This document shows positions 51,344 to 60,322 of a DNA stretch of 64,000 nucleotides, in pieces. The stretch covers positions 62,001 through 126,000 of the forward strand of contig NZ_WPIK01000007.1 of NCBI RefSeq assembly GCF_009754915.1. Reading direction: 5' to 3'. Both the position numbers and the translations under genes were made by a program. This DNA is from Mucilaginibacter arboris (GTDB lineage: Bacteria > Bacteroidota > Bacteroidia > Sphingobacteriales > Sphingobacteriaceae). Position 1 is the first letter of the stretch. The number at the start of each line of letters is the position of its first letter. The notes below the pieces were generated by a model. That model did no database searches and was not told the DNA's origin. It saw only the letters and a list, made by a program, of their open reading frames with translations.

Positions 51344-52849
51344 TTAAAAACGCATACCTAAAGTAAGGAAGGCATTGTTGTAAGTGTTTTTAAGGTTAGC
51401 CCCCGGACTTAAAACAGTGTTATAAGCCGGATCAAGTTCGTAAGGATAAACGGTAGTGTTGTGCATCACATATTGATAAGTTGCATCAATATAATATTTA
51501 CCAAAACGATAACCTATACCTGCACTGCTAGTTTTTACCGGGCTACCAATACCAACTTCGGGGTTACCCTGGTAATTAAAACCTCCTCTTATAAAGAAAT
51601 CTTCTAATTTAGCTTCTGCGCCGATACGAGCATTTACAGTAGATTTGTAAAGGCGTGCCAAATCAAAGTTATCTTGAGAGGCATCATAATCACCACTACT
51701 CAACTTCATTCCTTTGTAATCGACATATTCAACATCGCCGGAAATAAAGCCATATTTACCTATAAACACAGCCACTCCGCCACTTGCTTTTAACGGCGTA
51801 CGCAAATTATAAGTAGTTAAATAAGGTTGATTGCCAGTGCTGTTAAGATAAGCTGGAGGGTCTTGTGCATAAAGTGTTTGTAAAGCTTCGGCGTAGTTAT
51901 CAGAAATAGTCATCCAGGTTGGCGTGGTAAAAGAAGCGCCAATACGGACAGCTTCAACCGGTTTATAAATAAAGCCAACTTTAGCATTGAAGCCTGTACC
52001 AATGGAAGATTGATCCTGGTAGTATTGAGAATTATAGCCGGAATTAGTTGCCACATTGTTAATTAATATAGAAGCAGTGCCAGTTTCATTAAAAGTTCTG
52101 CTTGTGTTATACCTCAAACTGGTAATACCAATACCAAAACCTAAATATAATTTGTTGCTGTAATTAGCACCACCAGCTAAACTAAATTCTGATTGTCCTC
52201 CGCTGGTAACACTGCTGTTGGCCTGATTGGTTGCAGAAACCACATTAGACTGAAATCTGTTAGGAGTATTATAAAAATCAATCAAAGATTGATTATACGC
52301 CCAAGCTTGTAACGTGCCATCAGTAATCCCAGCCCCTCCATTAGCAGCATTGTCTATATTAGCATATTGTGCATATGAATTAGCAATTGAACTGCTGGGA
52401 TTGGTACCTGCATAGGTTTCTGTTCTATAAAAATTATTAGTACGGTTATAAGATGCACCCAAATTAAAACTTAGCCAGCCTTTGGTTTTATCGCGTCCAC
52501 GCGGTGTACTTAGCCGGTTGTAAAAAACCACAGAAGCATTATTTAAATTAACATGGTTGTTGGTACTATTACTGTTTTGTCCAAAATAATTTGATTGTAC
52601 ATTCGAATTATTATACTCAGGAGTTATACTTAGTTCTGATTTAGTGAAAAAACCAATACCGGCAGGGTTTCCGCTCACAGAACTTAAGTCTCCACCTACT
52701 GCGGTAGAAGCACCGCCAATGGCTTTAATACGGGAGGTAGCACCGGTTTGTGTTTGTGAAAAGCGATAAGCATCTCCACTATATTGTGCATAGGAAACCT
52801 GAGAGGCCACTACTATAGCGACCCCTGTTAAGGCATATTTTAAATTCAT
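51344..52849 (-). CDS. FadL/OmpP1-like outer-membrane protein
   Basis: A 501-residue beta-barrel protein with a signal peptide (cleavage near SYAQ, about residue 21). The N-terminus after the signal, AYRFSQTQTGATSRIKAIGGASTAVGGDLSSVSGNPAGIGFF, cannot be shown in full here but its GNPAG segment near residue 60 is the OmpP1/FadL family landmark. The C-terminus ends in NAFLTLGMRF with the aromatic terminal residue needed for barrel insertion. It probably transports hydrophobic compounds. It forms a unit with the Tyr/Ser/Pro-rich lipoprotein just upstream (37 bases). An in-frame motif-like run is at 51925-51943. Confidence 0.87.
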   Translation of the reverse strand: MNLKYALTGVAIVVASQVSYAQYSGDAYRFSQTQTGATSRIKAIGGASTAVGGDLSSVSGNPAGIGFFTKSELSITPEYNNSNVQSNYFGQNSNSTNNHVNLNNASVVFYNRLSTPRGRDKTKGWLSFNLGASYNRTNNFYRTETYAGTNPSSSIANSYAQYANIDNAANGGAGITDGTLQAWAYNQSLIDFYNTPNRFQSNVVSATNQANSSVTSGGQSEFSLAGGANYSNKLYLGFGIGITSLRYNTSRTFNETGTASILINNVATNSGYNSQYYQDQSSIGTGFNAKVGFIYKPVEAVRIGASFTTPTWMTISDNYAEALQTLYAQDPPAYLNSTGNQPYLTTYNLRTPLKASGGVAVFIGKYGFISGDVEYVDYKGMKLSSGDYDASQDNFDLARLYKSTVNARIGAEAKLEDFFIRGGFNYQGNPEVGIGSPVKTSSAGIGYRFGKYYIDATYQYVMHNTTVYPYELDPAYNTVLSPGANLKNTYNNAFLTLGMRF

Positions 52850-52886
52850 ATAATTTTATAAATATAAAAGAGAAAGGTGTATTTTT

Positions 52887-53606
52887 TTATCCTCTTCCAG
52901 GACGTGAACTGCTAACACGACCGCCACCGCCACCGCTAAAACCACCGCCGCCACCTATAGAAGAGGGTGCAGAATAAGTTGGCAAAGAATTTTGAGGAAT
53001 ATTCTGGGTAGCAGGACGCTGACTATATCCACTACCATTATAAGTTCTTGCGCCAGCATTAGTTACAGAACTTCTTGTTGTAATGCCATTGGTCAATGAT
53101 CCGCGATAAGTAGCGTTTGGATTACCATTACCTCTGTATGGCCTTCCTCCATAAGTGCTTATGGTTGTACCATAAGCAGAATATAAACCACCATAGCCAC
53201 CATAACCGTATAATCCTGTTCCATAAATAGAATAAGGTGAATAAATGGAATAAGGAGAGTAAAAAGAGTATGGGGAATATAATGAGCCTAACCCATAGCC
53301 CAGCCCTAAACCTAAACCTAAACCAGCAGCTCCATAGTAGCTATAAGGAGAATATAAATAGCTATCATAAGCAAACGGCGAGTAATAGTTAAAACGGTTG
53401 ATACGGGAAGCGTAGTTATCGTAATACCCATCATTGTTGTTATAACGGTTACTGTTGGCATATTCTACCTGGTCACCTGCTTTTGCTTTAGAAAAATACA
53501 CATCGTCGTTGTAATCTTTTTGCTGTGCAGCATATTTGGTAGTTGTACAAGCTCCCAATACTACCGCACTCATTATGACAATACCTTTTAAGATCTTCGT
53601 TTTCAT
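52887..53606 (-). CDS. Lipoprotein rich in Tyr, Ser, Pro and Gly
   Basis: A 239-residue lipoprotein (LGACTTT, lipid-bearing Cys20). The middle has YSPYS-type repeats (SLYSPYSFYSPYSIYSPYS), and later GLGLGLGYGLG and GGYGG runs. The C-terminus is glycine-rich (GGGGGFSGGGGGR). No catalytic domain is seen. Composition suggests a disordered or amyloid-like surface-associated protein, though that is inference. It precedes the FadL-like gene in one unit; this pairing is common in Pedobacter-like genomes to my recollection. Confidence 0.78.
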   Translation of the reverse strand: MKTKILKGIVIMSAVVLGACTTTKYAAQQKDYNDDVYFSKAKAGDQVEYANSNRYNNNDGYYDNYASRINRFNYYSPFAYDSYLYSPYSYYGAAGLGLGLGLGYGLGSLYSPYSFYSPYSIYSPYSIYGTGLYGYGGYGGLYSAYGTTISTYGGRPYRGNGNPNATYRGSLTNGITTRSSVTNAGARTYNGSGYSQRPATQNIPQNSLPTYSAPSSIGGGGGFSGGGGGRVSSSRPGRG

Positions 53607-53652
53607 TGTGTTAGTGTAATTAATTGTAAAAGTTTATTTTACTATAAATTTA

Positions 53653-53660
53653 TAGATTTG
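53653..53660 (+). promoter_or_regulatory. Putative -7 promoter element of proS
   Basis: TAGATTTG matches TAnnTTTG, 47 bases upstream of the proS start codon. Confidence 0.5.
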
Positions 53661-53707
53661 GATGTAAAATCAAAACAAATTATTTCAGTCAAAATTCATT
53701 CCATTTT

Positions 53708-55180
53708 ATGAGTATTAGTATTATTAGTAAAGACGAAGATTATTCGCAATGGTTTAATGAATTAGTAATAAAATCTGATTTAGCTGAACATTCTGCTGTA
53801 CGAGGTTGCATGGTGATCAAACCTTACGGTTATTCCATCTGGGAAAAGATGCAGGCAGCCCTGGATAAGATGTTTAAAGATACCGGCCATAGTAATGCTT
53901 ATTTCCCTTTATTCATTCCAAAATCATTTTTTTCTAAAGAAGCCAGCCATGTAGAAGGCTTTGCCAAAGAATGCGCTGTTGTAACACACTATCGTCTTAA
54001 AAACGATGCAGAGGGCAATATTGTTGTAGATGAAGAAGCAAAATTGGAAGAAGAATTAATTGTACGTCCAACATCAGAAACAATCATCTGGAATACTTAC
54101 CGCGGTTGGATCCAATCATACCGGGACCTGCCTTTATTAATCAATCAATGGGCAAACGTAGTACGCTGGGAAATGCGCACGCGCCTATTTTTACGCACTA
54201 CAGAATTTTTATGGCAGGAAGGCCACACGGCACATGCAACTGCAGAAGAAGCTATTGCAGAAACAGAACAAATGCTGGATGTTTATGCCGATTTTGCAGA
54301 AAACTGGCTGGCATTACCAGTTGTGAAAGGAAAAAAAACAGCTAACGAACGTTTTGCAGGTGCTTTGGATACTTATTGTATTGAGGCATTGATGCAGGAC
54401 GGAAAAGCTTTACAAGCAGGAACTTCCCACTTCCTGGGGCAAAACTTTGCCAAAGCTTTCGATGTGAAATTTACCAGTAAAGAAGGCAAACTGGATTATG
54501 TTTGGGCAACTTCCTGGGGCGTTTCTACCCGGTTAATGGGCGCATTGATTATGGCACATTCTGATGATTCCGGCCTGGTCATTCCGCCTAAATTAGCACC
54601 GGTACAGGTTGTTGCTGTTCCGATTTACAAGCACGATGAAGAATTGCAGAACATAACCGCTTTTGTAAAAGGGTTAACCAAAGATTTACGTGCAAAAAAT
54701 ATCAGCATAAAATTTGATGACCGGGACACCCAACGCCCGGGTTTTAAATTTGCCGAATACGAATTGAAAGGCGTTCCTTTACGGGTGGCTATCGGTAGCC
54801 GTGATATGAAGAACGGAACGGTAGAATTAGCCCGCCGGGATACCAAAACCAAAGAAACGGTTCCGCAGGAAGGTTTAGCAGAACGTATTGAAAGTTTACT
54901 GGAAGAAATCCAGCAGAACATTTATCAGAAAGCTTTAAAATTCCGTGATGAAAACATTACACCTGTTGATACTTACGATGAGTTTAAACGTTTATTAGAC
55001 GAAAAACCGGGTTTCCTGTCTGCCCATTGGGATGGTACCAGCGAAACCGAACAGCGCATCAAAGAAGAAACTAAAGCAACTATCCGTTGCATTCCTTTAA
55101 ATAATCCGCAGGAAGAAGGCAAATGCATCCTTACCGGAAAACCATCAACCCAAAGAGTGTTATTTGCACGGGCATATTAA
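53708..55180 (+). CDS. proS: Prolyl-tRNA synthetase (short, archaeal/eukaryotic-like type)
   Basis: A 490-residue class II synthetase. Length and order fit the short archaeal-type ProS that Bacteroidota use: no editing insert, catalytic core near residues 20-280 (motif 2 region [21 protein letters not shown], motif 3 region [18 protein letters not shown]), anticodon-binding domain (about 290-380) and the zinc-binding-like C-terminal domain with [16 protein letters not shown] at the end. It charges tRNA-Pro. Confidence 0.95.
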   Translation: MSISIISKDEDYSQWFNELVIKSDLAEHSAVRGCMVIKPYGYSIWEKMQAALDKMFKDTGHSNAYFPLFIPKSFFSKEASHVEGFAKECAVVTHYRLKNDAEGNIVVDEEAKLEEELIVRPTSETIIWNTYRGWIQSYRDLPLLINQWANVVRWEMRTRLFLRTTEFLWQEGHTAHATAEEAIAETEQMLDVYADFAENWLALPVVKGKKTANERFAGALDTYCIEALMQDGKALQAGTSHFLGQNFAKAFDVKFTSKEGKLDYVWATSWGVSTRLMGALIMAHSDDSGLVIPPKLAPVQVVAVPIYKHDEELQNITAFVKGLTKDLRAKNISIKFDDRDTQRPGFKFAEYELKGVPLRVAIGSRDMKNGTVELARRDTKTKETVPQEGLAERIESLLEEIQQNIYQKALKFRDENITPVDTYDEFKRLLDEKPGFLSAHWDGTSETEQRIKEETKATIRCIPLNNPQEEGKCILTGKPSTQRVLFARAY

Positions 55181-55203
55181 TTGGTTGTTAGTGGTGAGTT
55201 GCC

Positions 55204-55285
55204 AGTTGTCTGTTTATGCTTCTTTTATAGGTATAAAGTTGACACTGAACTTACAACCTGAACTGACAACCCGCAACAGACAACT
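55204..55285. repeat. Inverted repeat in the leader of the PLP-enzyme gene, with a dispersed motif
   Basis: AGTTGTCTGTT (55204-55214) and AACAGACAACT (55275-55285) are perfect reverse complements 60 bases apart. A motif copy TATGCTTCTTTTATAGG lies at 55215-55231. The block also has GTTGCCAGTTG-type low-complexity sequence common in Bacteroidota intergenic DNA. No known riboswitch is recognised. Confidence 0.55.
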
Positions 55286-55297
55286 TAAAACTGAAAC

Positions 55298-56437
55298 ATG
55301 AAATTCGGAACAAAAGCCATACATGCAGGCCAGGGGCCTGATCCAACAACTGGTGCCGTAATGACACCTATTTACCAGACTTCCACTTACTGGCAAAAAT
55401 CGCCAGGAGATAACAAAGGTTACGAGTATTCGCGCGGTACAAACCCAACCCGTAAAGCCTTAGAAGATTGTTTGGCTGCGCTGGAAAACGGCAAATTTGG
55501 GTTGGCTTTTTCGAGCGGAATGGGCGCAACGGATGCGGTAATGAAAATGCTCCGGCCGGGAGATGAAGTGATAACCGGAAATGACCTTTACGGTGGTTCT
55601 TATCGCATGTTTACTAAATTGTATGCTCCTTTTGGTATCAAATTTCATTTTATTGATTTTTCTGACCCTGAAAATATCAGACAATACATCAACGAAAACA
55701 CCAGGTTGATCTGGGTAGAAACGCCAACCAATCCAACGATGCAGATTGTTGATCTATCAGCAGTAGCTAAAATAGCAAAAGAAAATAAGCTTCTTTTAGC
55801 GGTTGATAATACGTTTGCATCGCCGTACCTGCAAACACCTTTGGATTTAGGTGCCGATATTGTAATGCATTCTGTTACTAAATATTTGGGCGGGCATTCT
55901 GATGTTGTAATGGGCGCGTTGATTATGAATGATGAAAAACTGTATAAAGATTTGTTTTTCATTTACAACGCAACCGGTGCAACGCCTGGCCCACAAGATA
56001 GTTTTTTGGTTTTGCGCGGAATTAAAACCTTGCACCTGCGGATGAAAGCGCATTGTGAAAACGGAAGACAAATTGCTGCTTTCCTCAAAGGCCATCCAAA
56101 GGCTGACAAAGTTTACTGGCCGGGTTTTCCCGATCATCCCAACCATGAAATTGCTAAAAAGCAAATGCGCGATTTTGGCGGCATGATTTCTTTCACCCTG
56201 AAAGACGCATCGCTGGAAGAAACTTTTCGTGTAGCTTCTTCTTTTAAGGTTTTTACTTTGGCAGAATCTTTAGGCGGCGTAGAATCTTTGGTCAACCATC
56301 CCGTAACCATGACCCATGCTTCCATTCCAAAGGCTGATCGTGATAAAGTTGGCGTAACGGATAATTTGCTGCGGTTAAGCGTTGGCGTAGAGGATGTGGA
56401 AGATTTGCTGGAAGATTTGAAGCAGGCGCTAAGTTAA
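55298..56437 (+). CDS. Cystathionine gamma-synthase/lyase (PLP-dependent Cys/Met metabolism enzyme)
   Basis: A 379-residue PLP enzyme of the trans-sulfuration family. Landmarks: TPIYQTSTY, YEYSRGTNPTRKALE, FSSGMGATDAV, VETPTNPTM, AVDNTFASPYLQTPLDLGAD, and the Schiff-base lysine Lys195 in HSVTKYLGGHSD. It would carry out gamma-replacement or gamma-elimination on homoserine derivatives or cystathionine. Synthase (MetB) and lyase (Mgl/CTH) cannot be separated with certainty by eye. Confidence 0.9.
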   Translation: MKFGTKAIHAGQGPDPTTGAVMTPIYQTSTYWQKSPGDNKGYEYSRGTNPTRKALEDCLAALENGKFGLAFSSGMGATDAVMKMLRPGDEVITGNDLYGGSYRMFTKLYAPFGIKFHFIDFSDPENIRQYINENTRLIWVETPTNPTMQIVDLSAVAKIAKENKLLLAVDNTFASPYLQTPLDLGADIVMHSVTKYLGGHSDVVMGALIMNDEKLYKDLFFIYNATGATPGPQDSFLVLRGIKTLHLRMKAHCENGRQIAAFLKGHPKADKVYWPGFPDHPNHEIAKKQMRDFGGMISFTLKDASLEETFRVASSFKVFTLAESLGGVESLVNHPVTMTHASIPKADRDKVGVTDNLLRLSVGVEDVEDLLEDLKQALS

Positions 56438-56746
56438 AGATGTACTTGTTTAAAATTTTCCAATTAGCAATTAGTTCATGCTTCTTTTACCGGGTAAATC
56501 TTAGCGTAGGTTTACGTTAGAAAGACGATGCTTTTGAAATAATTGATGCTATTGACATAAACAATAATTATGATCAGATATAAATTTATTTGAAGTCATT
56601 TAAATTAGATGAGAAAAATAATTTAATCTTTAATTTATATAACTGATCCCTTTTGCCTTTCAAAATTGTATGTAATTACAGTGCCGGGGGCAATAGGATA
56701 TATTTTATAATTGTAATATTTATACCGGTAAAAACAGCATCAAAAT
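56438..56746. other. Convergent intergenic region, A+T-rich
   Basis: About 309 bases between two convergent genes. It holds two dispersed motifs, 56478-56495 (CATGCTTCTTTTACCGGG) and 56724-56741 (ACCGGTAAAAACAGCATC), the first on the minus and the second on the plus orientation. I see no gene or clear terminator otherwise. Confidence 0.7.
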
Positions 56747-58666
56747 TTAAACAAACTCCCAGGCACTTTGATAAGCATTTCGCTGCTCGGCATAAGTAAT
56801 AAAATCTGCATAAAAAGTAAGCTTGGTTAACGTTGCGCTATCACCAATTACCACTAACTTTTTCCGGGCGCGTGTCATGGCTACATTCATTCTTCGTATG
56901 TCTGCCAAAAAACCAATTTCTCCTGTAGTATTGCTTCTCGTCAGGCTGATGTAAACCATGTCGCGTTCCTGTCCCTGAAAACTGTCAATGGTATTTACAG
57001 AAATCCGGCTTTCATACTTTTGTAGTTCAGGCGAATCTTTGAATTTTTCTTTCAGCAACTCAACCTGGGCTTTATAAGGGGAAATAATCGCAATAGAAGG
57101 AAAGTTCTCTGCGGAATAATACGTTTCCAGTTCCGCAACTAATTGTGTTAAATGTTTAAATAAAAATGCAGCTTCTTCCGGATTGGTGGTGCTTGTTCCT
57201 TCCAGTTTTTCATCAAAACCACAACCAGCAGTATCTATAAAATTGAGCGGTGTATCTTCCGAAAATAATAACCGGTGTGCTACCGAAACATTTGCTTTTA
57301 ATTTATCCTGATAAAATACTGTTGAAGGATAAGCCATGATGGCTTCATTCATCCGGTACTGTTCTTCGAGTAATATAACCGCTTCCGGATGCAAAGCAAC
57401 GCATTTCTCTAATAAAGTTGTACTTAAACCTTTCCGGGCTGCCTCGCTTGATTTAACTGTCGGAGGCAGCTGACAATGATCTCCGGCTAAAACCACTTTT
57501 CTGACTTTTAAAATGGGTATCCAGCAGGTAGGTTCCAACGCTTGTCCGGCTTCGTCAATTACAACCGTATTAAATTTAAGATTACGGACGGTATAATGAT
57601 TGGCGCCAACTAAAGTGGCGGTAATTACTTGCGCTTTGCTCACCAGATCATCTAAAATATATTGCTCTGTTTTATCAACTTCTTTCATAATCTGGTGGGC
57701 TTCCTGAAAAAGTGCTTTGCGCTGGTCACGTTCGGCTTTGCCAAAATTACGCTTGTATTGGTGCGCCATGTTTTTATATTCGCTGGCCTGCTTTTTCAGT
57801 TTTTTAACCTCTTTCATCAGGCCATGTTCCGCCATTTTGCTGTCGGTTGTCAACGCCGTCAACTTTTCCGAAACACGCGCAGGATTACCAACACGAAGTA
57901 CATTTAAGCCTTCATCTGCTAATTTTTCGCTAAGCAGGTCAACTGCCGTATTGCTTGGTGCTACCACCAATATTTGCTGCTCTTGTGCGATCAAAGCTTT
58001 AATAGCCTGTACCAAAGTTGTGGTTTTGCCAGTTCCCGGCGGACCATGAACAATAGCCAGATTTTCTGCGGAAAGTATTTTATGAACCGCTTGCTGCTGC
58101 GAAAAATTTAAGGAAGGCAAATTAACCGAAGCAGTTTCAGTGTTAAAAACAGGTGCTTTTTCTCCGGTTAAAACTTGAATTAAATTTCCTTCTGCCGGTT
58201 TTTCGCTTAATGCTGATGCCAGTTTAATGGCATTCTGCATTTCATCGTAACTGTTGTCATCAAACAATAAATCGATCCCTAACCTGCCTTGCCGTGTCCA
58301 GTCTTGTAATTCATCCGTACGTAAAGTAATTTTGAGCCGGTTTCCTCCCTGATAAGCAACGGTACCGGCAACGCGGTCATTTTTAGGGTCATGATTGGAA
58401 AATAAAGCTGCGGAAGCACCAAAACGAAACTGATGCACCAAATCCTGATGCGTTGTGCGTTCTACTTCTACCGTTACATAATCTCCCCGGCTTAATTCTG
58501 ATCCTTTGATCGCAACCGGATACCAGGTAATGCCGTTTGCCCTTCGCTCTGCTGCAGATAAGGTTTCTGTTAATTGCTGATAAGTCTTCCGGTCTTCTTC
58601 CCGCTCAATCCGCAGTAACTCCAGCAGGTTTTTAAAATAATCCACGCACAAAGGTAGCAGCTTCAT
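56747..58666 (-). CDS. SF1B DNA/RNA helicase (IGHMBP2/UPF1-like)
   Basis: A 639-residue superfamily 1 helicase. The N-terminal part (residues 1-180) resembles the 1B beta-barrel region of IGHMBP2. Motif I is GPPGTGKTT at residues 208-216, motif II VIDEAGQALEP, and the C-terminal RecA domain holds EEQYRMNEAIMAYPS, NTIDSFQGQERDMVYISLTRSN and RRMNVAMTRARKKLVVIGD. It should unwind nucleic acids 5' to 3', though the biological role in bacteria is uncertain. Confidence 0.9.
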   Translation of the reverse strand: MKLLPLCVDYFKNLLELLRIEREEDRKTYQQLTETLSAAERRANGITWYPVAIKGSELSRGDYVTVEVERTTHQDLVHQFRFGASAALFSNHDPKNDRVAGTVAYQGGNRLKITLRTDELQDWTRQGRLGIDLLFDDNSYDEMQNAIKLASALSEKPAEGNLIQVLTGEKAPVFNTETASVNLPSLNFSQQQAVHKILSAENLAIVHGPPGTGKTTTLVQAIKALIAQEQQILVVAPSNTAVDLLSEKLADEGLNVLRVGNPARVSEKLTALTTDSKMAEHGLMKEVKKLKKQASEYKNMAHQYKRNFGKAERDQRKALFQEAHQIMKEVDKTEQYILDDLVSKAQVITATLVGANHYTVRNLKFNTVVIDEAGQALEPTCWIPILKVRKVVLAGDHCQLPPTVKSSEAARKGLSTTLLEKCVALHPEAVILLEEQYRMNEAIMAYPSTVFYQDKLKANVSVAHRLLFSEDTPLNFIDTAGCGFDEKLEGTSTTNPEEAAFLFKHLTQLVAELETYYSAENFPSIAIISPYKAQVELLKEKFKDSPELQKYESRISVNTIDSFQGQERDMVYISLTRSNTTGEIGFLADIRRMNVAMTRARKKLVVIGDSATLTKLTFYADFITYAEQRNAYQSAWEFV

Positions 58667-58676
58667 CCAGAAAAAA

Positions 58677-58697
58677 GGCCGGTAAAAACAGCATCGG
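58677..58697 (+). repeat. Dispersed motif variant between the helicase and DUF3037 genes
   Basis: GGCCGGTAAAAACAGCATCGG, a full TAAAAACAG variant with CCGGT/ATCGG flanks, 8 bases from the DUF3037 stop codon. Confidence 0.85.
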
Positions 58698-58705
58698 AAT
58701 TATAG

Positions 58706-59086
58706 CTAAAGAACTAATTGCTCATGCAGGCGGACAAGCATTTCCTGTGGATTTGCACATAAACCCGGATGGACCCTGGAAGACTGTACCACCGTACTTC
58801 GCATTGCGGTTAACCAGCGAAAACGCGAAGCCGCATCCAGCAAACCAATCGGCCCGCCCTGCTTGCCGCCCAGACAAATTTTTTCGAAGGAATAAAGATG
58901 TTCTTTCAATTCCTCCAGATCCAGATCCGCAGCAAAAGCACGAATGCGCTCTTCGTTTAAAGTAACCTGGCATTGCAAAAACTTTTGCTTTGCGCAGTAC
59001 AAAATCACGCCTACATTTAGAAATTCTTCCCGTTCCACCCTTGGCACAACGCGAATTACGGCATACTCAAATAAGTGATCTTGCAT
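58706..59086 (-). CDS. DUF3037 protein paired with a HipA-like kinase
   Basis: A 126-residue protein matching DUF3037: EYAVIRVVPRVEREEFLNVGVILY near the start and the LGLLDAASRFRWLTAMRST-like IGLLDAASRFRWLTAMRST stretch. Function unknown. Its start overlaps the end of the HipA-like gene by 20 bases, so the two are probably translated together; the same pair recurs in other bacteria from memory. Confidence 0.82.
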   Translation of the reverse strand: MQDHLFEYAVIRVVPRVEREEFLNVGVILYCAKQKFLQCQVTLNEERIRAFAADLDLEELKEHLYSFEKICLGGKQGGPIGLLDAASRFRWLTAMRSTVVQSSRVHPGLCANPQEMLVRLHEQLVL

Positions 59087-59858
59087 GCTGTGCTTCTTTT
59101 ACAAAAATTGCCGAATTGGCTACTCTCAGTTCTAAAAAACGGGCATAAACCTGTCTGCGTTCCGCGGCCAGTTCTTCTGTGTTTACGGTTAACCATTCGT
59201 CAGGAATTAAATCAACGACAGACTGAATACGTTCAGGAGTCAGTATTGCCCGAAATTGCGCATCAACTGCTTCCAATTCACTTGCCTGCGGCAGTAAAAC
59301 ATGGTCTTTTATCAATACAAACGGCCTCAACGCCTGCTCTTCCCAATTTTGCCAGGAATGATGAAAGTAGAGTGATGCACCGTGATCAATCAGCCATAAG
59401 TCCCGGTGCCAAATGAGCATGTTGGTGTTGCGCGCCGTCCTATCCATATTGGTTAGCAAACAATCCAGCCAAACAATTTGTGAAGCTAATTTTGGATCGA
59501 CAGTAGTAACCAGCGGATCAAACGTAATAGCGCCGGAAAGATAGTGAAGTGCCAGGTTAAGCCCAACGCTGAATTTAAGCAAATCCTGTATTTCCTCGTC
59601 GGGTTCGGTGCGGCCAAAAGCTTCATCCAGGTTAGCAAAAACCAATTCCGGTACTTTAAAACCTAATAGGCGCGCTATTTCTCCGCCAATTAATTCGGCA
59701 ATTAAAGCTTTTACACCCTGACCGGCGCCACGGAATTTCAATACATATAAAAAGCCGTCGTCTGCTTCTGCAATTGCCGGGAGCGAACCGCCTTCCCGCA
59801 AAGGCGTAACATAACGGGTTACGTTAACGGTTCGGAGTTCGGGTGGATGGTTAATCAT
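59067..59858 (-). CDS. HipA-like kinase domain protein
   Basis: A 263-residue protein of the HipA-like (HipA_2) group. Visible elements: VLKFRGAGQGVKALIAELIGG, with the Lys of the ATP site; WLDCLLTNMDRTARNTNML, which holds the catalytic Asp and Asn loop; and LIDHGASLYFHHSW, with the metal-binding Asp. It is shorter than E. coli HipA (440 residues) and has no HipB partner; the adjacent DUF3037 gene is the companion. Substrate is not known. Confidence 0.82.
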   Translation of the reverse strand: MINHPPELRTVNVTRYVTPLREGGSLPAIAEADDGFLYVLKFRGAGQGVKALIAELIGGEIARLLGFKVPELVFANLDEAFGRTEPDEEIQDLLKFSVGLNLALHYLSGAITFDPLVTTVDPKLASQIVWLDCLLTNMDRTARNTNMLIWHRDLWLIDHGASLYFHHSWQNWEEQALRPFVLIKDHVLLPQASELEAVDAQFRAILTPERIQSVVDLIPDEWLTVNTEELAAERRQVYARFLELRVANSAIFVKEAQHARSLI

Positions 59859-60049
59859 TAGCTATAAATTCTATTTGTAGAAAATGCATTTATCAAATTA
59901 CTTAACACAGAATCAAATTTCCCATCAAACTTCTGGTTTATAGACTCCTTTGTCCCTATCAACCTTTCATAAATAGGATTTTCAAATATTCCCTGCCCAT
60001 CTATCATTTGTTTTGATGCCAGGTTAGATGCAAAAACATCTTTTATCTT
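59858..60049 (-). pseudogene. Remnant of the C-terminal end of a restriction-type gene
   Basis: A 63-codon open stretch without a plausible start codon encodes VFASNLASKQMIDGQG, IFENPIYERLIGTKE and LSNLINAFSTNRIYS, then a stop that overlaps the HipA-like start. It is directly after the HsdR N-terminal fragment in the same direction but in another frame. The likely meaning is the tail of the same gene after an internal deletion. I cannot confirm the family from this sequence alone. Confidence 0.5.
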
Positions 60050-60070
60050 TTAGAATAATAATCTGTTCGT

Positions 60071-60322
60071 CTATAAAGTTGTGGGTGTGTATGTATGATA
60101 GATAGTTTTTTCTATCACCGCCAATACTTCACCGTTCAAATCTTGCAATACAATATCCGGCCGTATATTTTTTAAGGTAGGATAATCCTGTTTTAAGTTT
60201 TCGGGGATATCATAAATCTGTTGATACAACAAAGTGTCGCCAACTTTCCAGCCATATTCACTTACTAAACGTTGAATAATGGGTAAATCAGTAGAAGTTG
60301 CTTCGTTAATTTTTTTAGCCAT
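60071..60322 (-). pseudogene. Type I restriction HsdR, N-terminal fragment
   Basis: An 83-residue frame beginning MAKKINEATSTDLPIIQRLVSEYG and running to RPDIVLQDLNGEVLAVIE, the start of the HsdR nuclease domain (the PD and E of a PD-(D/E)xK site). Then the sequence turns to unrelated KTIYHTYTPTTL and stops. A full HsdR has roughly 800-1100 residues, so almost all of it, including the translocase motor, is missing. The deletion joint lies near 60108. The start overlaps the YhcG-type nuclease gene by 8 bases. Confidence 0.75.

Noticed and set aside
55181-55297. SAM-type riboswitch before the cystathionine gamma-synthase/lyase gene
   Set aside because: The leader has inverted repeats but I could not find the conserved core of SAM-I, SAM-II or related classes.
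1041-58697. Dispersed motif as insertion-sequence ends or a simple intrinsic terminator
   Set aside because: No transposase lies in the window and most copies are single; isolated copies, start-codon copies and in-gene copies are not explained by termination alone.
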